NCBI RefSeq assembly: GCF_009664365.1 | Contig: NZ_CP044310.1 | Span: 2,553,001-2,617,000 of the forward strand | Direction: 5' to 3' | From: Paenibacillus xylanilyticus | Lineage (GTDB): Bacteria; Bacillota; Bacilli; Paenibacillales; Paenibacillaceae | DNA length: 64,000 nucleotides | In this document: positions 1 to 8,704 of the stretch, piece by piece | How positions within the stretch are numbered: the stretch's first letter is position 1 | Layout: every line of letters begins with the position of its first letter | Position numbers and translations under genes: made by a program | The notes under the pieces: generated by a model | What the model was told of the DNA's origin: nothing | Seen by the model: the letters and a program-made list of their open reading frames with translations, nothing else | Database searches by the model: none

Positions 1-159
1 ACCTTCATCTATCGGCAAGTCTGTATCACACGGATGTATCCGTATGTACAATCCAGACGTGTTGGATCTCTCTTCCAAGGTATCCGTAGGCACAAGAGTA
101 ACGATCCGGCCCTAAGGGCTGATCGCTACTCTCTCTTAAATCGGATTTTGTGGATATAT

Positions 160-188
160 TTGGTGAATGGGATTGACATGCTTATAAT
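160..188 (+). promoter_or_regulatory. Possible sigma-A promoter for the first acetyltransferase gene
   Basis: A perfect TATAAT at 183-188 lies 17 bases after TTGGTG (160-165), a weak -35. A better -35 (TTGACA, 173-178) is present but is too close to any -10. The start codon at 223 would give a short leader. This is a motif match only. Confidence 0.25.
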
Positions 189-222
189 AATGTACAATCA
201 CTACAATCCGAGAGGTAGGTGA

Positions 223-777
223 GTGTTTTTGGTACAGATAAGACGAGCCCGTGAAGGGGATGCAGAAGGAATTGCCCGTGTACATACAGAGAGTTGGAAG
301 ACGACATATCGCAATATTGTACCGGATGATTTTTTGGATCATTTAACTACAGAATCAAGAATATCTCAATGGGAGCAAACCATTCGCTCTGACGAAAAAA
401 ATCAGATTCTGGTGGTGGCTGAACAGCCGGGAGGGAATATTGTCGGATTTGCCTGCGGAGGAAGGGAGCGCGAAGGTAAGCTGCCTTATGATGCAGAGTT
501 GTATGCCATTTATTTGCTTCAAGATGTGCAGCAAAAGGGAATTGGTCAGCAACTGGCTGTGCAAGTTGTTCGGTATCTTCATTCTCTGGACATGAAGGGT
601 CTGTTGATCTGGGCATTGGAGCGAAATTCGGCATGCCGTTTTTATGAAAAGATGGGTGGAAGTCCTGTCCATACACAACCCATACGAATAGGAGAGCAAG
701 ATCTGATTGAGATAGCCTACGGCTGGGAGAATCTGAATGAGTTTGCCAGACAGGAGGCGCCTCCGTCGGATTGGTAG
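223..777 (+). CDS. GNAT family N-acetyltransferase
   Basis: Predicted 184-residue acetyl-CoA-dependent N-acetyltransferase with unknown acceptor. The order of elements fits the GNAT fold: an N-terminal strand with RRAREGDAEGIARVH, a central strand ending in ELYAIYLL, then the acetyl-CoA loop QQKGIGQQL (Q/RxxGxG/A type) near residues 108-116, and a C-terminal RFYEKMGG motif near 138-146. The GTG start is supported by AGAGG at 211-215. It stands alone upstream of the aldehyde dehydrogenase gene, about 100 bases away. The family is secure; the substrate cannot be read from sequence. Confidence 0.88.
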   Translation: MFLVQIRRAREGDAEGIARVHTESWKTTYRNIVPDDFLDHLTTESRISQWEQTIRSDEKNQILVVAEQPGGNIVGFACGGREREGKLPYDAELYAIYLLQDVQQKGIGQQLAVQVVRYLHSLDMKGLLIWALERNSACRFYEKMGGSPVHTQPIRIGEQDLIEIAYGWENLNEFARQEAPPSDW

Positions 778-878
778 AGTCATCAGTGACGCGTTTGCGC
801 AATCTTTAATCAGGTTAATGAAGTACTACACTTCTTATAGAAGAAGGACATCTAATCTTGATTAGGAGGCGCAGCCAG

Positions 879-2354
879 ATGACTTTAATGGAGAAAACAC
901 CTGCAACTTGGACCAAACAGTATATCAATGGCGAATGGGTTGAAGGCTCCGGTGAGAAAACGATGGAGAACATGAACCCTTATACAGGCGAAGTGATTGC
1001 AACGTGGCGTTCTTCCAGTAAGACGGACATAGATCGGGCATATGAAGCCGCCCAAAAAAGTTCATTGGAATGGAGAAAGTCCCTGCCAGGTATAAAAGAA
1101 GGCATATTGCGAAAAGTGTCATCCTTGATGACCGATCGCAAAGAAGAAATATTGAATCTGCTGATTACAGAATCGGGGAGTACGCGTATTAAGGCAGAAT
1201 CGGAGTTTGCCGCAGCGAAACGTATAGTGGATGAAGCAGCTTCGTTCCCCTACCGAATGAAAGGTGAGCTGATTCCTTCTAACACACCAGGCAAAGAAAA
1301 CCGAGTCATACGCGAACCCAAGGGTGTGGTCGGCGTCATTGGACCCTGGAACTTCCCGCTCCATTTGTGTCTTCGCTCCGTTGCTCCGGCCATTGCACTG
1401 GGGAATGGTGTAGTTATTAAGCCGGCATCGGACACGCCAATTACGGCAGGCTGGTTGATTGCGGATTTATTTCAACAAGCCGGATTACCTGAAGGTGTCC
1501 TGAATGTGGTTGCCGGAAGTGGCGGTGAAATAGGAGATTATTTTGTTGCTCATCCCATTCCCAAGGTGATTTCCTTTACAGGATCGACCAAGGTCGGGCA
1601 GGGGATCGGGAAGCTGGCAGGAGAACATTTGAAAGAAACAGCACTTGAGCTTGGCGGTAATAATGCAATGGTGGTACTCGAAGACGCAGACATTGAGCAA
1701 GCCGCCGAGGCTGCGGTTTTTGGCAAATTTCTTCATCAGGGGCAGATCTGCATGGCACTCAACCGGATCATCATACATGCTGACGTATATGACTCATTTG
1801 TCAAATCGTTCGTGGACAAAACGAAGCGCTTACGGACAGGCGACCCTGCAGATTCAGAAACGATGATAGGTCCCCTTATTCGTGAAAAAGAAGTAGAACG
1901 CTTGTTGGAATGGATTCAAACTGCTCAGGAAGAGGGAGCGCGTTTGCTTCATGGCGGATCAGGTAAGGGCAGTGTGTTGGAACCGACGGTGCTTGTGGAT
2001 GTCAAACCTGAACAGGATATTGTCCAACAGGAACTGTTTGGTCCGGTGGCCGTCCTCATGCGAGCAGAGGACGAGCAAGAAGCTGTCCGTCTGGCGAATG
2101 ATACACCATATGGATTAAGTGGTTCTGTATTTACAAGCAATCTGGAGAGAGGTTACCGGGTAGCTCAGAGTATTGAATCCGGCATGGTACATGTGAATGA
2201 CCAATCTGTAAATGATGAGGCACATGTCATGTTTGGCGGCGAAAAATCCTCCGGGATTGGCCGCTTTGGTGGCGATTGGGCCATCGAGAAATTCACACGT
2301 ACCCGTTGGATCAGTCTGCAGCATGAATACCGGGATTATCCTGGCATCAATTAA
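879..2354 (+). CDS. Aldehyde dehydrogenase, YfmT (vanillin dehydrogenase)-like
   Basis: NAD(P)-dependent aldehyde dehydrogenase of 491 residues, oxidising an aldehyde to its acid in the cytoplasm. Visible family marks are PWNFPLHL (cofactor-binding region), FTGSTKVG, LELGGNN with the general-base Glu, and GQICM with the catalytic Cys. The NDQSVNDEAHVMFGGEKSSG stretch is typical of the Bacillus YfmT group, so an aromatic aldehyde is a reasonable but unproven substrate. AGGAGG at 864-869 sets the ATG at 879, not the TTG at 858. A hairpin terminator follows. Confidence 0.9.
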   Translation: MTLMEKTPATWTKQYINGEWVEGSGEKTMENMNPYTGEVIATWRSSSKTDIDRAYEAAQKSSLEWRKSLPGIKEGILRKVSSLMTDRKEEILNLLITESGSTRIKAESEFAAAKRIVDEAASFPYRMKGELIPSNTPGKENRVIREPKGVVGVIGPWNFPLHLCLRSVAPAIALGNGVVIKPASDTPITAGWLIADLFQQAGLPEGVLNVVAGSGGEIGDYFVAHPIPKVISFTGSTKVGQGIGKLAGEHLKETALELGGNNAMVVLEDADIEQAAEAAVFGKFLHQGQICMALNRIIIHADVYDSFVKSFVDKTKRLRTGDPADSETMIGPLIREKEVERLLEWIQTAQEEGARLLHGGSGKGSVLEPTVLVDVKPEQDIVQQELFGPVAVLMRAEDEQEAVRLANDTPYGLSGSVFTSNLERGYRVAQSIESGMVHVNDQSVNDEAHVMFGGEKSSGIGRFGGDWAIEKFTRTRWISLQHEYRDYPGIN

Positions 2355-2388
2355 ACCAATCGTTCGAGATAGATCGACATGGAATGCG

Positions 2389-2422
2389 AAAGTCCGCTCC
2401 TACCTTGAGGTAGCGGGCTTTT
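2389..2422 (+). terminator. Rho-independent terminator after the aldehyde dehydrogenase gene
   Basis: The arms AAAG..CCG..CTACC and GGTAG..CGG..CTTTT pair around a TTGA loop with small internal bulges. A short T run follows. Confidence 0.6.
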
Positions 2423-2449
2423 GCACGTTTTTACATCATCAATTTGGAC

Positions 2450-2551
2450 ATGAAGAAATCCGAGGGAAAACCTGTTTGGGGCTCGTCCAATCTGGTTATT
2501 TATGGATACACGGGAGTACCGATCCGTAAATCCAAAGGTAAAGGGGCTTGA
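2450..2551 (+). CDS. Tiny ORF, 33 residues, unknown
   Basis: A 33-residue frame starting MKKSEGKPVWGSS and ending RKSKGKGA. It is basic, has no membrane segment, and its ribosome binding site is weak (TTGGA). It ends 5 bases before the 50-residue frame at 2557, so the two could be translated together, or both could be remnants of a decayed gene. I do not recognise it. Confidence 0.2.
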   Translation: MKKSEGKPVWGSSNLVIYGYTGVPIRKSKGKGA

Positions 2552-2556
2552 ATTCC

Positions 2557-2709
2557 ATGTCCATTGACCGTTTTATTTTGAGAAAATTGAACACTTGTCA
2601 GGAAGAGCATACACGTGCCAATCTGGTTCGGCTGTTTGTCATTCGGATCCGCAGAGCCGAAATTGCAGAGGAGTATGAGACTACTTATGCTGTCAGCAAA
2701 GTACATTAA
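2557..2709 (+). CDS. Small hypothetical protein, 50 residues
   Basis: A 50-residue frame beginning MSIDRFILRKLNTCQEE, basic in its centre (RLFVIRIRRAE). A purine-rich AAAGGGG lies about 11 bases upstream of the ATG. It ends directly in front of a strong hairpin terminator at 2739-2776, which is mild support for its being transcribed. No family is recognised, and it may be a gene remnant. Confidence 0.35.
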   Translation: MSIDRFILRKLNTCQEEHTRANLVRLFVIRIRRAEIAEEYETTYAVSKVH

Positions 2710-2738
2710 AATAAATAGAGAACCTTGCCTTTATCAAA

Positions 2739-2776
2739 AAAAGGAAGCTTGTCTTCATGGACAGCTTCCTTTTTTC
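2739..2776. terminator. Bidirectional terminator
   Basis: AAGGAAGCT-t-GTC pairs with GAC-AGCTTCCTT around a six-base loop, flanked by an A run on the left and a T run on the right. It can therefore serve both the small plus-strand ORF and the minus-strand gene at 2809-3048. Confidence 0.75.
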
Positions 2777-2808
2777 CTTGCATATGCAATTTCTTTACCG
2801 ACTCTGCT

Positions 2809-3048
2809 TTAATAAAGTGACAAGGCTAGAGAGTCATTTTCACTGCGGCTGTGCAGAATGGCCTCACAGCCGACAATCTCAATGCTAATCAAAGAGTGCA
2901 GACATTTTTGCAAAGCACGTTTCCCATTACTGATTTTATGCTCAAGGGCACTGCTAAGCAGTCTTAATGTCTTTTGCATAGGTTGTTTGTTTTCTTGATT
3001 GAAATATACAGGGATTGATTTGTTTTGAAAAGTTATTAGTGTTCTCAC
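2809..3048 (-). CDS. Small hypothetical protein, 79 residues
   Basis: A minus-strand frame with a GTG start preceded at good spacing by GAGGTG (3056-3061 region). It is followed by the bidirectional terminator. Its product is soluble and unrecognised; the N-terminus MRTLITFQNKSIPVYF looks like a short beta-rich start and the middle is helical (KTLRLLSSALEHKI). The ribosome binding site and terminator argue for a real gene. Confidence 0.45.
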   Translation of the reverse strand: MRTLITFQNKSIPVYFNQENKQPMQKTLRLLSSALEHKISNGKRALQKCLHSLISIEIVGCEAILHSRSENDSLALSLY

Positions 3049-3470
3049 TAGAAATCACCTCACGAGAGTTATTTCATACTGGTTATATTAAATTCCAATG
3101 CTTAAAATTACCTTAAAATCAGCTTATGAAAACATAAAGGTGGGCAATGTTTGAAAAGTGTTCACAATTTGATTGTGGACGAAGGAATAGGAAGTCCCGA
3201 ATACAGAATATTCTCTCCCATTTATATGGGAAAAAGAGAAGCGTTTTCGCATCCTCGCAACCAGTAACGTGATTAATGCCTCAAAAGTTCTGAGTCCATC
3301 GGACGATATTTTAATAATTATGTGGGTCATATGTAACAAAAATACAGGTTGTACATTGCAAACAGGGTGTTAATGTAAGAAAATAGGGTTGGAATAACGA
3401 TTCATCCGCATTTTTTTGATTTAATTTGACATTAGGACAATTTACATATGAGACCATGGGAGGGATTATG
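3049..3470. other. Intergenic region before the T7SS locus
   Basis: About 420 AT-rich bases with no convincing gene. A 41-residue plus-strand frame near 3149 and a 71-residue minus-strand frame lack usable ribosome binding sites. The T7SS promoter should lie here, but I found no -35/-10 pair with proper spacing; a TTGACA at 3426-3431 has no matching -10. Confidence 0.5.
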
Positions 3471-3791
3471 ATGATTCTTACCGTGTATTCCGGCCGGGAG
3501 GAAGGTGAATGGTTCGACATTGAAGTCCCGGATGAGTGTACGATTGAACATTTAAAAACATTGCTGGGGGTTCGGATCTTTGGACAGGCGCCTGGTGATG
3601 GTATCCAGTACATCCTTGAAGCCAAATTTCCCGAAGGTCTGTGGTTCTCTCCGCAGAACTCGCAGCAGCTGATGGAAACGGGCCTGCGGCAAGGAAGCTG
3701 TGTACGGGTTCAGCGGGCTTTCTCCACCACTACAGAAGAAGCACCTGTATACGGAAGACGTTCATTATTTCAGCAGGACAGCAACGAATGA
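3471..3791 (+). CDS. YukD/EsaB-like ubiquitin-fold T7SS protein
   Basis: A 106-residue protein with an N-terminal beta-grasp pattern (MILTVYSG..FDIEVPDECTIEHLKTLLG) like YukD/EsaB, which are small ubiquitin-like cytosolic components or regulators of T7SSb. It carries about 20 extra hydrophilic C-terminal residues. GGAGG at 3459-3463 favours the second of two adjacent ATGs. It is the first gene of the locus, 55 bases before the EssC-like ATPase, and position plus fold are the grounds for the call. Confidence 0.7.
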   Translation: MILTVYSGREEGEWFDIEVPDECTIEHLKTLLGVRIFGQAPGDGIQYILEAKFPEGLWFSPQNSQQLMETGLRQGSCVRVQRAFSTTTEEAPVYGRRSLFQQDSNE

Positions 3792-3846
3792 GGTTACTTG
3801 ACGTATACATTCATTATCGAACCAATGATAAGGAGGTCTTCTCTTC

Positions 3847-6800
3847 GTGAATGTGTTATATCAACGTTCTCCAAGAATGACACCGGTTCTTAAGGAAGAA
3901 AGGCTGGAAATTCTCAGACCTCCAACAGAGCCGAGCAAACCTACGTTTTCAATGATTTCTATTATAATACCGATCATGATGACGATGGTCAGTATCGGAT
4001 TCTACGTATATATCAACATGACGGGCAAAATGGGCAACCCCAGTTTTATGATGTTTCAGATGATGACTGTCATGATGATGCTTACGTCATATACCATTCC
4101 GTTTTTTGTGTATCTGAGTAACAAAAAGACGTATCGCAAAAAAATCGAAGAACGTAAGGCCATGTACCGAGCACAACTGGATAAGCACCGTGAAGAGCTC
4201 AAGGAAGCTCAAGCCGAGCAGGTCAAGAGCCTGTACGAAATTCATGGTGATCCCAATGTTTGTCTTCAAGTCGTGAAGAATCGCAACAGCTCCTTATGGG
4301 AGCGTTCACCGGAAGATGACGATTTCTTGCAGGTCCGGATCGGTACGGGAGAAATTCCATTCCGAATTAAACTGCAGGTCCCACGAGTGGATGGTTATGA
4401 AAAAGATGAATTAATTGAGGCAGCTCATGAACTTGCAGCAGAATTTGAGACGGTATCCGATGCTTCCATTACACTCCCGCTGTTCCAGTCGAAAGTGATG
4501 GGATTGGTGGGGAATCGGGAGGAAGTGCTTGCTTCCCTGCGCGTCATCATTTCACAACTCACGGTGCGGCATTCGCCGGATGAATTGAAGCTTGCTGCTT
4601 TTTATGAAGAAAAAGAAGCGAAGGAATGGGACTGGCTGCGCTGGTTACCCCATATCTGGGATGAAGATCAGGGACAACGCTATATGGCCGACAGGCACAG
4701 CGGTGCGCATCAATTGGCGGACAGCTTGTTTTCCGTGTTAAACCGTCGTCGGAACAACAAAGAGGACCGATACAAAAAAAGTGTGCAGACTCCATGTTAT
4801 GTGGTAGTTCTCTCGGACACGCAGCTTATTGAAGAAGAGCCTCTTCTTCCATTATTGCTTGAATCTGCACAGGAAATTGATGTGTGTACCATTATTTTGG
4901 CAAACCGCAAGGAATCCCTTCCGATGCATTGTCAATTGATCATGGAAGCATCCAAAGGCAAAGGCGTGTACATCAAAAAAACGGAAGATGCTGACGTTGT
5001 ACAGCAGACGTACACACCAGATGTAATATCAAAAGAGACCGCTGAGGCACTCTCACGTTACATGTCTCCCATTCGGTTGAAGCGATCTTCGGCTTCGGAC
5101 ATCCCGCAAATCCTTCCGTTATTTGATATGCTTGGCACCTCACGTGTTGAAGACCTAGATGTAATCACCCGCTGGGGCCAGACACGATATCCGGATACGC
5201 TTCCTGTACCCATGGGCGTGCGCGCAGGTGGCAAGAAAATTGCCATCAACCTGCATGATAAAATTGAACGTCAGGGTCACGGCCCACACGGATTGATCGC
5301 AGGGACGACGGGTTCCGGTAAAAGTGAGGTCATTCAGTCTATAGTGGCCTCCCTGGCTGCCGAGTTCCATCCCCATGACCTGGCCTTTATGTTGATTGAC
5401 TATAAAGGTGGCGGGATGTCCAATACGTTTGTAGGCCTGCCTCACGTGGTGGGTACGATCACCAACCTGGATGGCAATTTGATTGAACGTGCCAACATCT
5501 CGCTTCGTGCCGAATTGGTCAGAAGGCAGAAGATATTGAATGATGCCGGCAACCTTCAGCACATTGATGAATATTACAAGATTTTACGTTCCAGACACGA
5601 ACAGCCATTGCCTCATTTGGTCATTATTATTGATGAGTTTGCCCAATTGAAACGGGACCAGCCGGAATTCATGGACGAGTTGATTAGTATTGCGGCTATT
5701 GGCCGAACACTGGGTGTCCATCTGATTCTGGCAACTCAAAAGCCGGCAGGCGTAGTGGATGACAAAATTTGGAGTAACTCCCGTTTCCGCATCTGTCTTC
5801 GTGTACAGAGCGAGGGAGACAGCCGGGATATGATTAAAATCCCTAATGCAGCATGGATTACTAAGCCAGGCCGCGGATATTTCCAGGTCGGCAGTGATGA
5901 GGTATTTGAGGAGATGCAGTTTGCCTGGAGTGGTGCGCCTTATAACCAGCAGGAGGACACATCAACTGTACTGCCTGTCATGGAAGTGCGTCTTAACGGT
6001 AAGAGAGAACCGCTTTTGACTGGCGAACGCAGGGCAGTCCTCAAAGGCGAAGATGTTCCTAAACAACTACAGGTCTTCATTGATTATGTGGCACAGTCTG
6101 CGGCAGATGCAGGTATCAAAAGATTGCCTGGTCCATGGCTGCCTCCCCTTCCAGAGACACTCGAATGGGACAGTCTGACGGATTGGCAGGATGAAGAGCA
6201 CAGAGAGCTGCTGCTTGACGGCGGAGCAAGTGGATTGAAGCCGGTGGTTGGGTTGCTTGACGACCTGCCTAACCAGCGTCAGATGCCTCTTGCACTCCCC
6301 GTAGATCAAGGACATTTGATTGTGTACGGTATGCCTGGTTTGGGTAAAACGACGTTTGTCCAGACTTTGCTGATGTCACTGGCACGTTCTCGTCGTACGG
6401 ATCCATGGCATGGATACATTATTGATATGGGACGGATGATGAAGGACTTTACAGGACTGCCGCAGATCGGTGGCGTTCTGATGGCCGAAGAAGAGGATCG
6501 TATCAAGCGGCTTTTCCGGTATATTCTGAAGCTGTCAGCACAGCGCAAGGATATGATCTCGGAGGCAGGGGTTAAAACGATTTCGGCTTATCGTCGTACA
6601 GCACATGCTGCTGTTCCACAGATTGTTGTTGTAATTGATGGTTATCTATCATTCCGTAATGCTTATCCAGAAGAGAATGAACTGCTGGAAACGATTCTTC
6701 GTGAAGGTGGAAGTCTTGGCATCACGTTCATTCTGACTGCGAATCGGGTGACTGATGTCTTCGAGAAGTTCAGAAGCAACATACCAAACGCGGTCTCCTT

Positions 6801-7851
6801 TGAACTATCCGATCCAAGTGACTATTATTACGCAGTTGGACGGCCTTCCAAGGCACCAAGCCAGCTTCCACCAGGCAGAGGTCTTGTAAAAGGACAGGTG
6901 CCACCATTAATGTTCCAAGCGGCTTTGCCTTCGTCCGGTGAGGATGAAGGGAAACGTTCGTCTGCTCTCCGCGGGTTGATCGCAGAGATTCGGGATAGCT
7001 GGACAGGAGAAGAGGCTCCGCAGATTGCTCCGCTTCCTGAAGAAGTGAAGCTCAAGGATTTACTTGGAAGTACGGGGGCATTTGCCCAAGCAGGAGAATT
7101 CTCAACGGTGAATGTTCCTGTAGGCTTGTTGACCGATGATCTCGAGCCTTTCTTGCTGAACCTGCGTGAAGGTCCGCATTTTATGGTCACTAGTCCCATG
7201 GAGGGCGGTAAAACAACATTTTTGTTGACATGGATGTTATCTCTGGCGTATCATGCTTCTCCTGAAGATGTGCAAATATATACGGTAGATATGAGATATG
7301 GTACCGGAGGACTGGGAGAGATCAGCAGTTTGCCCCATGTCCGCGGACATGTGTCTCGTGAAGAACAGCTTGCGCCTGTGATCCAACAGTTGTACGATGA
7401 AGTTCTAAAAAGAGGCGAGTTAAAGGGTGGACCGGAGATCGTGCTTGTCATCGATGATGCGGATACCCTATCCAAGCAGTTGAATGATTTTAATGTGAAA
7501 GATCAATTGGGAGCGATTGTTCGTCAAGGACGGGATCGCGGGATACATGTTATACTTTCGGGTGTTCCAGCTGATTTCCCAACGTTTGGTTCAGACTGGG
7601 TAAGTGATGTGAAGGCTTCCCAGAGTGGATTGTTGTTCGGGACTTTAGACCCTAACGATCTCTCGTTCTTCCGTATTCCTTATACCGAATCTGGGGGCAG
7701 TTCAGCTGGGCTGAAGGTACTGCCACCAGGTCAAGGTTATTATGTTAAACGCAAATATTCCAGGGTTAAAGGTGCAGTTCCTTGTGATGACACCTGGAAA
7801 ATGACAGATTGGATTTCTGAAATTCGTGACCGATGGCATGTTGTAGTTTGA
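3847..7851 (+). CDS. essC: EssC/YukB-like T7SS FtsK/SpoIIIE ATPase
   Basis: The 1334-residue motor and channel ATPase of type VII secretion, at the cytoplasmic membrane. Two membrane segments lie near residues 35-55 and 70-95, followed by a charged coiled stretch. Three FtsK-type domains follow. Domain 1 has an intact Walker A (GTTGSGKS, 486-493) and Walker B (LVIIIDEF). Domain 2 has GMPGLGKT (828-835) but VIDG in place of an acidic Walker B pair. Domain 3 has SPMEGGKTT (1116-1124) and VIDDAD. The paired N-terminal FHA domains of Bacillus and Staphylococcus EssC are missing. The GTG start follows AAGGAGG at 3830-3836. Confidence 0.93.
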   Translation: MNVLYQRSPRMTPVLKEERLEILRPPTEPSKPTFSMISIIIPIMMTMVSIGFYVYINMTGKMGNPSFMMFQMMTVMMMLTSYTIPFFVYLSNKKTYRKKIEERKAMYRAQLDKHREELKEAQAEQVKSLYEIHGDPNVCLQVVKNRNSSLWERSPEDDDFLQVRIGTGEIPFRIKLQVPRVDGYEKDELIEAAHELAAEFETVSDASITLPLFQSKVMGLVGNREEVLASLRVIISQLTVRHSPDELKLAAFYEEKEAKEWDWLRWLPHIWDEDQGQRYMADRHSGAHQLADSLFSVLNRRRNNKEDRYKKSVQTPCYVVVLSDTQLIEEEPLLPLLLESAQEIDVCTIILANRKESLPMHCQLIMEASKGKGVYIKKTEDADVVQQTYTPDVISKETAEALSRYMSPIRLKRSSASDIPQILPLFDMLGTSRVEDLDVITRWGQTRYPDTLPVPMGVRAGGKKIAINLHDKIERQGHGPHGLIAGTTGSGKSEVIQSIVASLAAEFHPHDLAFMLIDYKGGGMSNTFVGLPHVVGTITNLDGNLIERANISLRAELVRRQKILNDAGNLQHIDEYYKILRSRHEQPLPHLVIIIDEFAQLKRDQPEFMDELISIAAIGRTLGVHLILATQKPAGVVDDKIWSNSRFRICLRVQSEGDSRDMIKIPNAAWITKPGRGYFQVGSDEVFEEMQFAWSGAPYNQQEDTSTVLPVMEVRLNGKREPLLTGERRAVLKGEDVPKQLQVFIDYVAQSAADAGIKRLPGPWLPPLPETLEWDSLTDWQDEEHRELLLDGGASGLKPVVGLLDDLPNQRQMPLALPVDQGHLIVYGMPGLGKTTFVQTLLMSLARSRRTDPWHGYIIDMGRMMKDFTGLPQIGGVLMAEEEDRIKRLFRYILKLSAQRKDMISEAGVKTISAYRRTAHAAVPQIVVVIDGYLSFRNAYPEENELLETILREGGSLGITFILTANRVTDVFEKFRSNIPNAVSFELSDPSDYYYAVGRPSKAPSQLPPGRGLVKGQVPPLMFQAALPSSGEDEGKRSSALRGLIAEIRDSWTGEEAPQIAPLPEEVKLKDLLGSTGAFAQAGEFSTVNVPVGLLTDDLEPFLLNLREGPHFMVTSPMEGGKTTFLLTWMLSLAYHASPEDVQIYTVDMRYGTGGLGEISSLPHVRGHVSREEQLAPVIQQLYDEVLKRGELKGGPEIVLVIDDADTLSKQLNDFNVKDQLGAIVRQGRDRGIHVILSGVPADFPTFGSDWVSDVKASQSGLLFGTLDPNDLSFFRIPYTESGGSSAGLKVLPPGQGYYVKRKYSRVKGAVPCDDTWKMTDWISEIRDRWHVVV

Positions 7852-7867
7852 GGGGAGGTGGCTCATA

Positions 7868-8698
7868 ATGTTGACGGTTCATGATTCCAAGCAAAAGGTA
7901 GTCACTTTGCAAATAAAAGAACTTTTTTTCCTGGCCGGGATTCTCGGTTCAGACCGATTGCTTGGCGTTGAAGACCCCTTCCGCGGTTACATGGCAGAAG
8001 ACATCGCTGTGGAATGGGAGCACGTCAAAACTTCTCTGCTCGAAAAGGGATATTTGATTCAGGATCAGGACAGCAATGAGCTGATCATGACACCGACCGT
8101 TTTCTCCAGAGTAGCCATTGCTGGATTGTCAGACAGGGCTTGCTGGATTCGCTACACATCCAGCGGCACTTCGTATGAAAGTTATATCCATTGCACGGAC
8201 GAACGGGTCGTTGAAGTTTCCCGTGTTGCTGATGAACCAGACTCCTTCCGGTTATCCGATCTCGGGAACGTTCGTGAAGCGATTGACTTCCTGATTCAAA
8301 GGATGAAATGGAGTGGCCATTCACCAGCAGAGAAGCCAGCATTGATGTGCTCCAAGAAAAAATTCTATGATGTTATGAACGAGCTTAACAACAAAGAAGA
8401 ATCTGCAGTTGCTGATGAACTGGCACAGGAGACAAACGACCCGGAAGGTTCGCTGGCTCTTGCACGTTGTCTGGTTAACAAAGAATCGGACGGTGAACTG
8501 CGATTGCTTGTATGGAACGGAGAAGGTTGGAAGTCACAGTCAGCAGCATTCGCTGCTAGCGCTGTATCCAACTGGTTGTTCCGCATGAGTACAGCCGCTT
8601 CAGATGATTGGCTTGTAGCGGCGCTGACGACGAGAGAACAGTTTCACGAGATGCTGCTGGACTGGCTTAAACAGCCTGCAGGGGAAGAGGAAAGGTGA
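7868..8698 (+). CDS. T7SS-associated protein of unknown function
   Basis: A 276-residue soluble protein with no signal or membrane segment, starting 16 bases after essC and ending 6 bases before the WXG100-like gene, so it is surely in the same operon. The N-terminal third (FFLAGILGSDRLLG... YLIQDQDSNELIM) could be a winged-helix or EspG-like domain, and position next to WXG genes would suit a substrate chaperone like EspG of ESX systems. That is inference from context; no diagnostic motif is visible. Confidence 0.55.
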   Translation: MLTVHDSKQKVVTLQIKELFFLAGILGSDRLLGVEDPFRGYMAEDIAVEWEHVKTSLLEKGYLIQDQDSNELIMTPTVFSRVAIAGLSDRACWIRYTSSGTSYESYIHCTDERVVEVSRVADEPDSFRLSDLGNVREAIDFLIQRMKWSGHSPAEKPALMCSKKKFYDVMNELNNKEESAVADELAQETNDPEGSLALARCLVNKESDGELRLLVWNGEGWKSQSAAFAASAVSNWLFRMSTAASDDWLVAALTTREQFHEMLLDWLKQPAGEEER

Positions 8699-8704
8699 TG
8701 GTAA

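Noticed and set aside
3124..3339. A 71-codon minus-strand frame before the T7SS locus.
   Set aside because: TTG start without a ribosome site, and no protein-like pattern.
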